From Verrucomicrobiota bacterium (GTDB taxonomy: Bacteria > Verrucomicrobiota > Verrucomicrobiia > Chthoniobacterales > JAFAMB01): DNA of 5,996 nt. Where the stretch lies: positions 1 to 5,996 of the forward strand of contig JAFAXJ010000016.1 in assembly GCA_019241095.1 (NCBI GenBank). The letters are read 5' to 3'. The notes beneath the pieces are model-generated. The model was given only the letters and a program-made list of their open reading frames with translations, made no database searches and was not told the DNA's origin. Position numbers and translations under genes: made by a program. Below are positions 1 through 5,834 of this stretch, one piece after another; position 1 is the first letter of the stretch, and each line of letters begins with the position of its first letter.

Positions 1-1
1 T

Positions 2-943
2 TTCTCCATGCTTACGGCAATAGCCGCTGATTTACCACGCGGCGCATCGGTCGAAGCGATACAAAACACTAAAGGTCCGCTCCGGATCGCTTTTCTGAGC
101 TTTCAGAACAACCCATTCTGGTTTCCGGTACGGGACGGGGCCGAAGCGGTAGCACAATATCTCAAAGGCCAAAAGGTCCAGGTCGACTACACGGTTCTTG
201 GAGACAATCTGACTGCTGAAGCAGTGGTAAGCGGAATCGAGACCGCGATAGCCAAAAAATATAATGGCATCGTTGTCGTCCCGATTTTTGACGGAACGGC
301 AAATGTAATCAACGAAGCAGTCGACGCTGGAATACCAGTAGTTAACATTATTGCTGAAGGGGCTACACCTTCTAAGCGGTTGCTTTTTATCGGGCAGGAT
401 GCACGAGCGGCAGGGGAACAAATTGGTAAGTTCATTGAGCAATATACAGGCGGCAAAGGCAAGGTTGGAGTGATCACAGGTTACTTTGGGGCAACCCAGC
501 ATAATGATCGAATGAACGGAGCCATAGATTACGTGAAAAAGGCTTGCCCTGGCATTCAAATTATTGGGCCATTCGAGAATCAGGACAAAGCAGAAGTTGC
601 TTACAGTCTTACCCAGGACATGTTAACTCGTTACCCTGATCTCAAGATGGTCTATGTAACGGCTGGCGGCCCATTCGGAGCTGCTAAGGCGGTTACAGAC
701 GCAAAGTTAATCGGGAAAGTGGGCGTAATCGGATTTGATCATACTCCGGAAAATCTGGAGTACCTGAAGACGGGAGCCATGGTTGGATTGTTAGATCAGG
801 CACCCTTTCAACAAGCATGGGACGGCACGGTACGGCTTTATAATTACTTGGTTTCTGGTAAAGCTCCCGAACAATCGGTCATCCGGGTTCAAGGAACGAT
901 TCTTACCCCTGAGAGTTATGCAAAGCAGTCCGCGACTCGCTAA
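2..943 (+). CDS. Ribose-type sugar ABC transporter substrate-binding protein, 5' partial
   Basis: This is a periplasmic (or lipid-anchored) solute receptor of the type 1 periplasmic binding protein family (Peripla_BP_4, RbsB-like) that delivers a sugar-like ligand to an ABC importer. The frame is open to the left edge. The first visible ATG is at 8, but the real start is probably upstream, because the first residues (FSMLTAIAADLP) look like the end of a Sec signal peptide with an AIA-A type cleavage site. Counting from that ATG, the first lobe strand is at 25-31, followed by QNNPFWFPVRDGAE (33-46), equivalent to the NNPFF segment of RbsB. GQDARAAGEQIG (129-140), DRMNGAID (167-174), GFDHTPE (242-248) and DQAPFQQ (263-269) match the hinge and ligand-cleft segments. 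Asn35, Phe37, Trp38, Arg168, Asp244 and Gln264 align with known RbsB ligand contacts. The Asp-Arg pair and the Asn of the Asn-Asp motif of RbsB are replaced by Ile115-Ala116 and Thr218, so the ligand is probably not ribose. The family is certain; the ligand is unknown. Confidence 0.9.
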   Translation, partial: FSMLTAIAADLPRGASVEAIQNTKGPLRIAFLSFQNNPFWFPVRDGAEAVAQYLKGQKVQVDYTVLGDNLTAEAVVSGIETAIAKKYNGIVVVPIFDGTANVINEAVDAGIPVVNIIAEGATPSKRLLFIGQDARAAGEQIGKFIEQYTGGKGKVGVITGYFGATQHNDRMNGAIDYVKKACPGIQIIGPFENQDKAEVAYSLTQDMLTRYPDLKMVYVTAGGPFGAAKAVTDAKLIGKVGVIGFDHTPENLEYLKTGAMVGLLDQAPFQQAWDGTVRLYNYLVSGKAPEQSVIRVQGTILTPESYAKQSATR

Positions 944-973
944 TCGTGCTGCGACTCTATGCGCCGACTGTTC

Positions 974-994
974 CATGGGACCATGATTCCCATG
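974..994 (+). other. Intergenic hairpin, possible mRNA-stabilising or attenuating stem
   Basis: CATGGGA at 974-980 is followed, after a 7-base loop, by its exact reverse complement TCCCATG at 988-994. There is no T-run directly after the stem (the next TTTT is at 1010-1013), so it is not a good intrinsic terminator. In bacterial importer operons, stem-loops just after the binding-protein gene often stabilise the upstream message or reduce downstream expression, as between malE and malF. That role here is inference; a 7-bp stem could also occur by chance. Confidence 0.35.
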
Positions 995-1023
995 AGGCGT
1001 AATGGGGACTTTTGGACTCATTT

Positions 1024-1029
1024 AAGTGG
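1024..1029 (+). promoter_or_regulatory. Weak ribosome binding site of the ABC ATPase gene
   Basis: AAGTGG lies 6 bases before the ATG at 1036 and is an imperfect Shine-Dalgarno-like sequence. The competing TTG start at 1012 has GGGGA at 1004-1008, only 3 bases away, which is too close for normal initiation. Together with the family-like N-terminus (MKAVLALRGISKSF), this favours 1036. Confidence 0.35.
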
Positions 1030-1035
1030 CATGCC

Positions 1036-2571
1036 ATGAAGGCAGTTCTTGCTTTGCGCGGTATATCAAAATCGTTCTCTGGGGTAGAAGTGTTGCATTC
1101 CATTGATCTGGATTTCTATCCAGGCGAGGTGCTAGCTCTATTAGGAGAAAACGGGGCTGGCAAAAGCACTTTGATGAACATTGTGTCCGGTAACCTGCAA
1201 TCGGACTCTGGCGCGATCCATTGGGACGGCGCTCCAATCGAAATCACTCACACGGCACTGAGCCTTCGCATTGGCATCGCTCACATTCATCAGGAACTAT
1301 CTTGCATTGGTGCCCTTACGGTAATGGAGAACCTTTTCCTGAATGATTATTGTTCCGGGCGATTCGGACTGATAGATCGGCGCGCTATGCTGAAAAAAGC
1401 GCGCGCCTTACTTGCGCGGGTAGGTGGTGAACATATCTCGCCGGAGGCCGAGGTTGTCCACCTTGGGATAGCCGACCAGCAAATCGTCGAAATTGCCAAG
1501 GCCATTTCACGTCATCTGCGTTTGCTCATCATGGATGAACCCACCTCTTCCCTCACTGCGCATGAAGCAGCCGCCTTGTTCCGCATTGTCCGTGAGCTTC
1601 GAGCTAGCGGGGTTTCAATTGTGTTTATTAGCCATCGTTTGGAGGAAGCACTGGAGTTGGCAGACCGTGCTGCGGTGCTGCGCGACGGCACGCTCGTTAG
1701 TGATCGCCCTATTCATGAAGCAAGCACTCAATCGCTCATCTCAGACATGGCGGGGCGAGCATTCACCTTCGCTGAACGCAAACCGGTTCAACCCCTTGAA
1801 AACGCACCTGTTCTTCTCGAGGTCAAACAGGTGACAGAACGAACGGGACTGGGGCCGTTTTCATTTTCTTTGCGAGCCGGAGAAGTCTTGGGAATATTTG
1901 GGCTGGTAAGTTCCGGACGTTCAGAACTCCTGGAGCTGCTTTGCGGGATTCGGCATCCAGCATCTGGTGAAATTATTTTATACGAGAATCATCCGACACC
2001 AGCCAGTCCGGTAGACAGTTGGCGTCGCGGCATTGCATTCCTTCCGGAAGGTCGTAAAAAGAATGGGATCTTCCCGCAATTGACCGTTGCAGAAAATATC
2101 GCGCTAAGCGCAAGAAATGTTTGGCGCGTACTTTTCACGAATTCACGTTCGGAACGAGATTCTACTAACGAATTGTATAATCGGCTCAAGATTAGAGCGA
2201 CAGGTCAGAACCAGGAAATCCTCTATCTAAGCGGAGGCAATCAACAAAAAACCATTCTCGCTCGATGCTTAGCCGTGCGGCCGCGGATCCTGTTATTAGA
2301 CGAGCCAACACACGGTGTAGACGTTCGAACAAAGGCAGAACTGTACCGGATGATTGATGAACTCGCTGCGCAAGGCTTGGGCATTGTGTTAGTATCATCC
2401 GAGCTACCCGAAATTCGGGCGTTGGCTTCTACGATCCTTGTGTTGGCTGGCGGAAAGCTAGTATTCCAGAAGTCAAATACCGGACTTGATGACCGCGTTT
2501 TGCTGGAAGCAGCTTTTCAGCATAACACAATGGAGATCTCCAAAGATTATACATTAAACAGCAGAAACTAG
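1036..2571 (+). CDS. Sugar ABC transporter ATP-binding protein, two ABC domains (RbsA/MglA type)
   Basis: This cytoplasmic ATPase powers a CUT2-type monosaccharide importer. It is 511 residues from the ATG at 1036, normal for a fused double-domain protein. Domain 1 has Walker A GENGAGKST (37-45), the Q-loop Gln86 in HIHQEL, a degenerate signature LGIADQQ (143-149), Walker B LLIMDEPT (163-170) and the H-loop His200. Domain 2 has the degenerate Walker A GLVSSGRSE (289-297) usual for this family, an intact signature LSGGNQQK (398-405), Walker B ILLLDEPTHGVD (418-429) and SSELPE (454-459) where the switch His would lie. The asymmetry is typical of RbsA, MglA and XylG, with one canonical and one degenerate nucleotide site. 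An in-frame TTG at 1012 would add 8 residues (MDSFKWHA) that do not look family-like. The gene follows the binding-protein gene by 92 bases and ends 2 bases before the dehydrogenase. No permease gene follows it, which is unusual for this transporter class. The family is certain; the substrate is unknown. Confidence 0.95.
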   Translation: MKAVLALRGISKSFSGVEVLHSIDLDFYPGEVLALLGENGAGKSTLMNIVSGNLQSDSGAIHWDGAPIEITHTALSLRIGIAHIHQELSCIGALTVMENLFLNDYCSGRFGLIDRRAMLKKARALLARVGGEHISPEAEVVHLGIADQQIVEIAKAISRHLRLLIMDEPTSSLTAHEAAALFRIVRELRASGVSIVFISHRLEEALELADRAAVLRDGTLVSDRPIHEASTQSLISDMAGRAFTFAERKPVQPLENAPVLLEVKQVTERTGLGPFSFSLRAGEVLGIFGLVSSGRSELLELLCGIRHPASGEIILYENHPTPASPVDSWRRGIAFLPEGRKKNGIFPQLTVAENIALSARNVWRVLFTNSRSERDSTNELYNRLKIRATGQNQEILYLSGGNQQKTILARCLAVRPRILLLDEPTHGVDVRTKAELYRMIDELAAQGLGIVLVSSELPEIRALASTILVLAGGKLVFQKSNTGLDDRVLLEAAFQHNTMEISKDYTLNSRN

Positions 2572-2573
2572 AG

Positions 2574-3689
2574 ATGGCCCCTACCACTATCGAGGAATTA
2601 ACGCCTGACCCTCCGATTCGTTGCCGCGACTACATAATTGGCTGTGTAGGCGCTGGATTCATCATGGCGGATGTCCAGATCGCAGCCTATCGCAAGGCTG
2701 GATTCAAGATTGGCGCGATCGCTTCCAGAACTGAGTCACATGCTAAGCAAGTCGCCGAAAGATGGAACATAGAACGCGTTTATGCCGGCCCCTCAGAGCT
2801 CATTCAAGATCCGGGGGTGGAGATTGTCGATTTGGCGTTTCCGCCGGACCAGCAGCCTGAGCTCGTTCGTCTGGCGCTGAAGCAGAAACACGTTCGAGGA
2901 ATCTTGGCGCAAAAACCGCTCGCGATGAATTTTGCTCTGGCTCGCGCTCTAGTGCATGAAGCAGCGCAAACCGACAAGGCAATCTCGGTCAATCAAAATA
3001 TGCGATATGACCAGTCCATGCGGGTCTTAAAACAGGTTCTGGTTAGGGGGGATCTGGGACAGCCAGTCATGGCAACGATCGACATGCGAGCTATTCCCCA
3101 TTGGCAGCCTTTTTTGGCCGAGTATGAGCGTCTTACGCTGCTCAATATGAGCATTCATCACTTGGACGTACTCCGGTTCTTGTTTGGTGAACCCACAGAA
3201 ATCTTCACTTCGACAAGAGCGGATCCCCGCACCCCGTTTTCGCATCAGGATGGGATTTGCGTTTCCACGCTAAACTTTGAAAACGGAGTTCTCGCTGTCT
3301 CACTGGAAGATGTCTGGTCGGGTCCCAAAGAAAAAGACTTCGATTCCGATATTTACATTAAATGGCGAGTAGAAGGCACAGAAGGAGTAGCGCAAGGAAC
3401 GATCGGCTGGCCTGACTACCCCGACGGTTCGCCTTCTACCTTCCGACTTAATTCCCGGCGAACTACCGAAGGGAAATGGATAGAACCAACCTGGCAGACA
3501 CGTTGGTTTTCGGACGCTTTTGCAGGCGTCATGGAGCAATTGCAATATGCAATAAAAAACGGCACGGAACCCGTGCTGTCATTAGCTGACAATTTGAAAA
3601 CCATGGCGTTGGTAGAGGCCGGATATGTTTCTATTAAGGAGCGGCGCGCGGTCAGGCTCTCTGAATTTCTTACAGATATAAATCGCTAA
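2574..3689 (+). CDS. Gfo/Idh/MocA-family NAD(P)-dependent oxidoreductase
   Basis: This predicted cytoplasmic dehydrogenase oxidises a hydroxyl of a sugar, glycoside or inositol to a ketone, or the reverse, using NAD(P). At 371 residues it has the usual size. The N-terminal Rossmann domain begins with strand YIIGCVGAGFIMAD (20-33), carrying Gly26 and Gly28 of the dinucleotide motif. The family's EKP motif appears as AQKPLA (112-117): Lys114 is kept, while the preceding Glu is Gln113. NQNMRYDQS (140-148) matches the start of the substrate domain, and SIHHLDVLRFLFG (193-205) holds the conserved His195 and Asp198 of the HxxD active-site motif. The C-terminal alpha/beta domain then continues to the end (LADNLKTMALVEAGYVS, 337-353, is typical). 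It starts 2 bases after the ATPase stop, so translation is probably coupled; the Shine-Dalgarno is poor. There is no signal peptide. Neighbouring TIM-barrel, DUF4432 and SDR genes suggest it opens a sugar-oxidation route. Resemblance to inositol dehydrogenase, glucose-fructose oxidoreductase or glycoside 3-dehydrogenases cannot be told apart by eye. Confidence 0.92.
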   Translation: MAPTTIEELTPDPPIRCRDYIIGCVGAGFIMADVQIAAYRKAGFKIGAIASRTESHAKQVAERWNIERVYAGPSELIQDPGVEIVDLAFPPDQQPELVRLALKQKHVRGILAQKPLAMNFALARALVHEAAQTDKAISVNQNMRYDQSMRVLKQVLVRGDLGQPVMATIDMRAIPHWQPFLAEYERLTLLNMSIHHLDVLRFLFGEPTEIFTSTRADPRTPFSHQDGICVSTLNFENGVLAVSLEDVWSGPKEKDFDSDIYIKWRVEGTEGVAQGTIGWPDYPDGSPSTFRLNSRRTTEGKWIEPTWQTRWFSDAFAGVMEQLQYAIKNGTEPVLSLADNLKTMALVEAGYVSIKERRAVRLSEFLTDINR

Positions 3690-3719
3690 TACATAACGTT
3701 CTTCCCACTCTCATCTACT

Positions 3720-4628
3720 ATGTTACAAGTTGGAATCTTTACGGGATATTTCCCCTACACGCTGAAGGAGCAGGCGCAGAAAATACGCGACATTGGCTTC
3801 AATACTGTTCAACTTGACCTCGCGTTCAAGGATATAGACTTTTCCAATCCCAGATCAATTAACCAAGAGAAAGCAAAAACGGTTCGGGAAACCTTTCGGG
3901 ACTACAATCTCCCGATCTGTTGCATATCGGGTTACACCAATATTATCCACCCTGACCCAGAGCAGAGGCGGAAAAAATTAGATTACCTTCTAAAGATCAT
4001 TAAGAAAGCTCGGTCTTTCGGCTCGCCTTACGTGATCTCTGAAACCGGCACTTATAATCCTGATTCCGATTGGGTGTCTCACCCAAAAAACAAAACGGAA
4101 GAAGGATTTCAAGAGTGCAAAAAGGTAATCAAAGAGTTAGCTCAGACCGCCTTTGACCATGGATCAACTTTTCTTATGGAAACTTATGTGAACAATGTAG
4201 TTGGTTCTGTGGAAGAGACTGTCCGGATGTTTGCTGAAGTAGACCATCCAGGACTAGGGCTTTTGATGGATCCAACCAACTATTTTGAAGCTCACAATTT
4301 TCTTCAGATGGATTCGATTTTAAGGCAAATCTTTGACACTTTATCGGACAAAATAAAAATCGCGCATGCGAAAGATGTTAAGCTTTCGGAAGGCGATACA
4401 AGCGAGAAGCACGCTGAAATTGACGCTTCCGAATCGCACACCTTCCGAGGAGTAGGAGCAATCGAGCTGCCAGCCCCAGGATTGGGATCTCTCAATTATG
4501 ATCTTTACTTGCAACGGTTAGCGCGCAAACACCCTAACATTCCGATTATAATCGAGCATTTGGAAGAGAGCGACGTTGCTCGGGCAAAAAAATTTCTCGA
4601 TCACAAACTAAGGACAAACGGACTTTAA
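3720..4628 (+). CDS. Sugar phosphate isomerase/epimerase-like TIM-barrel protein (AP_endonuc_2 fold)
   Basis: This is a predicted metal-dependent isomerase, epimerase or lyase of the xylose-isomerase-like TIM-barrel superfamily, related to IolE, tagatose/psicose 3-epimerases and similar enzymes. At 302 residues it is of normal length. Barrel strands start at LQVGIFTGY (2-10), followed by FNTVQLDL (27-34), ICCISGYTN (66-74) and YVISETGTYNP (104-114). The expected metal ligands are Glu154 (LMETYVNN), Asp184 (LLMDPTNYF), His216 (IAHAKD) and Glu279 (IIIEHLEE). Segment PAPGLGSLNYDLYL (251-264) is the usual late-barrel loop. All four ligands are present, so it should be active. ATG 3720 is the first possible start after the in-frame stop at 3687-3689, yet the 30 bases before it are pyrimidine-rich with no Shine-Dalgarno. 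Near the 3' end, codons 290-291 lie in an A7 run. It lies between the dehydrogenase and the DUF4432 gene, so a keto-sugar made by the former is a plausible substrate; the actual reaction is unknown. Confidence 0.9.
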   Translation: MLQVGIFTGYFPYTLKEQAQKIRDIGFNTVQLDLAFKDIDFSNPRSINQEKAKTVRETFRDYNLPICCISGYTNIIHPDPEQRRKKLDYLLKIIKKARSFGSPYVISETGTYNPDSDWVSHPKNKTEEGFQECKKVIKELAQTAFDHGSTFLMETYVNNVVGSVEETVRMFAEVDHPGLGLLMDPTNYFEAHNFLQMDSILRQIFDTLSDKIKIAHAKDVKLSEGDTSEKHAEIDASESHTFRGVGAIELPAPGLGSLNYDLYLQRLARKHPNIPIIIEHLEESDVARAKKFLDHKLRTNGL

Positions 4629-4634
4629 GCATTT

Positions 4635-5834
4635 ATGTCGACTCTCTACGGTTCAGCATGGACTCGGCGCCAAATCTCACAACGTTCTGGAGCACTGTCC
4701 CAATTTGCCGGAGTGAGACTGATGCAACTTGAGGATGGCTTGGAACGAGGCATTCGAATGCTGGAGTTTAGAACCGGCTCCGGGCTCCGGTTTACAGTCC
4801 TTGTCGATCGTGCATTCGATATCGCAGATTGCGAATATCGCGGTGCCGCGATTGGATGGCATTCTCCTGCTGGATTTCGGCATCCTGGGTTACACGAGTA
4901 CGAAGGCGAAGGCGGTCTTGCCTGGTTGCGTTCCTTTTCCGGACTGATCGTGACCTGCGGCCTGGATCATATTCTCTTTATGCATTCCGATTCGGCAGAA
5001 CATTACCATTATGTTTACCGGCGCAGCGTAGACAGTTCTATTCATGGTCGGATCGGAACGATCCCTGGTCGACTACTCAGTTACGGAGAGGAGTGGCAGG
5101 GAGACGAATGCCTTCTCTACTGTGAAGGTCTGATGCAGCAGGCTACGGTGTTCGGTGAGGATTTACATTTGATTCGGCGAATCGAGACTGTAATCGGCTC
5201 CCGCGAGATCCGCCTGTTTGACCGTGTGATCAATCATGGATTCTATCGGACACCGCACATGTTTTTATACCATATAAACATCGGATTCCCGATGTTAGAC
5301 GAAGGCAGCTTATACATCGCGCCCGTAGCAGAAACCGTTTGGGCCGCTCATGAAACGAGTTACGAAGAACAAAAAGTTGGCTATCAGCGGCTCCCCGGAC
5401 CGAAAACTAACTTTCACGAACAGGTTTGGCAACACACTATGAGAACCGATCCGGACGGAAAGGTTCCGGTCGCGATAGTTAACCCTCATTTTGAAAATCG
5501 AGGGATAGGCTTCCTTGTGGAGGTAAATAAAAATGAATTTCCTTGCCAGTTCGAATGGCAAAACTTCCAGGAAGGGCAGTATGTGATCGGTATTGAACCG
5601 TCCACGAATCATGTCTTTGGAAAACCTTTTGCGAAAGAAAGAGGAGAGTTGATATGGCTGGAACACGGCGAAGAAAGACAATATCACACGCGATTTCAAG
5701 TTCTGGACGGCGCCGCGGATATTGAGTCGGCTCTGCGTCGGATCAAAGAGATCGCAACGCAACCCGATGCCGACTACCCTCAACCGACAGGTTCTTGGGA
5801 GCCGATAGCGCCAACCGAAGCGAAAACGACATGA
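4635..5834 (+). CDS. DUF4432 family protein, aldose 1-epimerase-like
   Basis: This 399-residue protein looks like the DUF4432 family, whose members have the galactose mutarotase-like beta-sandwich fold and are mostly uncharacterised. It has no signal peptide or membrane segment, so it is probably cytoplasmic. Family-like segments in order are LVDRAFDIADCEYRG (56-70), GWHSPAGF (74-81), SFSGLIVTCGLDH (100-112), HGRIGTIPGR (137-146), LYHINIGFP (211-219), IGIEPSTNHVFGK (318-330) and LEHGEERQYHTRF (342-354). By analogy with GalM-type enzymes, His213 and Glu321 are candidate catalytic residues, which would fit mutarotation or another proton transfer at a sugar ring; this is inference. It starts 6 bases after the TIM-barrel stop, in the same frame, with no clear Shine-Dalgarno, so coupling by reinitiation is likely. 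Its TGA overlaps the next gene's ATG. The last 25 or so residues are Pro/Thr-rich and probably disordered. The family call is good; the reaction is unproven. Confidence 0.85.
   Translation: MSTLYGSAWTRRQISQRSGALSQFAGVRLMQLEDGLERGIRMLEFRTGSGLRFTVLVDRAFDIADCEYRGAAIGWHSPAGFRHPGLHEYEGEGGLAWLRSFSGLIVTCGLDHILFMHSDSAEHYHYVYRRSVDSSIHGRIGTIPGRLLSYGEEWQGDECLLYCEGLMQQATVFGEDLHLIRRIETVIGSREIRLFDRVINHGFYRTPHMFLYHINIGFPMLDEGSLYIAPVAETVWAAHETSYEEQKVGYQRLPGPKTNFHEQVWQHTMRTDPDGKVPVAIVNPHFENRGIGFLVEVNKNEFPCQFEWQNFQEGQYVIGIEPSTNHVFGKPFAKERGELIWLEHGEERQYHTRFQVLDGAADIESALRRIKEIATQPDADYPQPTGSWEPIAPTEAKTT
5831..5834 (+). promoter_or_regulatory. ATGA stop-start overlap, translational coupling site
   Basis: The start codon of the SDR gene shares bases with the stop codon of the DUF4432 gene. 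No strong ribosome binding site precedes it (the nearest purine-rich stretch is GAAGCGAAAA at 5817-5826). Translation of the SDR therefore probably depends on ribosomes finishing the upstream gene. Confidence 0.6.

Larger units (their letters stand above)
944..1035. other. 92-base gap between binding protein and ATPase genes
   Basis: This is the largest gap between genes in the window. It holds a 7-bp hairpin (974-994) and the weak ribosome binding site of the ATPase gene. I see no convincing -35/-10 promoter pair and no tRNA or other RNA gene. Both flanking genes point the same way and belong to one transporter, so the gap probably lies inside one transcript. Confidence 0.6.

Noticed and set aside
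32..559. 175-codon open frame on the minus strand
   Set aside because: It lies wholly opposite the binding-protein gene, whose family motifs are clear. Its own translation has no recognisable domain and an odd Cys/Tyr-rich composition.
974..1013. Intrinsic terminator after the binding-protein gene
   Set aside because: The stem is only 7 bp, and the nearest T-run (TTTT at 1010-1013) is 15 bases beyond it, so it lacks the terminator pattern.
1012..1035. TTG start giving an ATPase 8 residues longer
   Set aside because: The extra residues do not resemble the family, and the purine stretch before TTG is only 3 bases away; ATG 1036 gives the standard N-terminus.
1379..1407. Inverted repeat GGCGCGC / GCGCGCC with a 15-base spacer
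   Set aside because: It is inside the ATPase coding region, in codons for Arg/Ala-rich helix residues; GC-rich codons explain it.
1493..1834. 113-codon open frame on the plus strand inside the ATPase gene
   Set aside because: It overlaps the Walker B and H-loop region of the ATPase in another frame and shows no domain.
3720..4628. DNA-repair AP endonuclease (endonuclease IV)
   Set aside because: It shares the fold, but it has only the four-ligand sugar-isomerase set (Glu154, Asp184, His216, Glu279), not the three-zinc His-rich set of endonuclease IV, and it sits in a sugar operon.
4626..4637. TIM-barrel and DUF4432 genes in one frame separated by a single TAA, a possible readthrough fusion
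   Set aside because: TAA is the least leaky stop. Both proteins end and begin at normal family boundaries, and a 1-in-3 chance of sharing a frame needs no explanation.
5310..5783. 157-codon open frame on the minus strand
   Set aside because: It is antisense to the well-supported DUF4432 gene, with no recognisable motif; a by-product of codon use.
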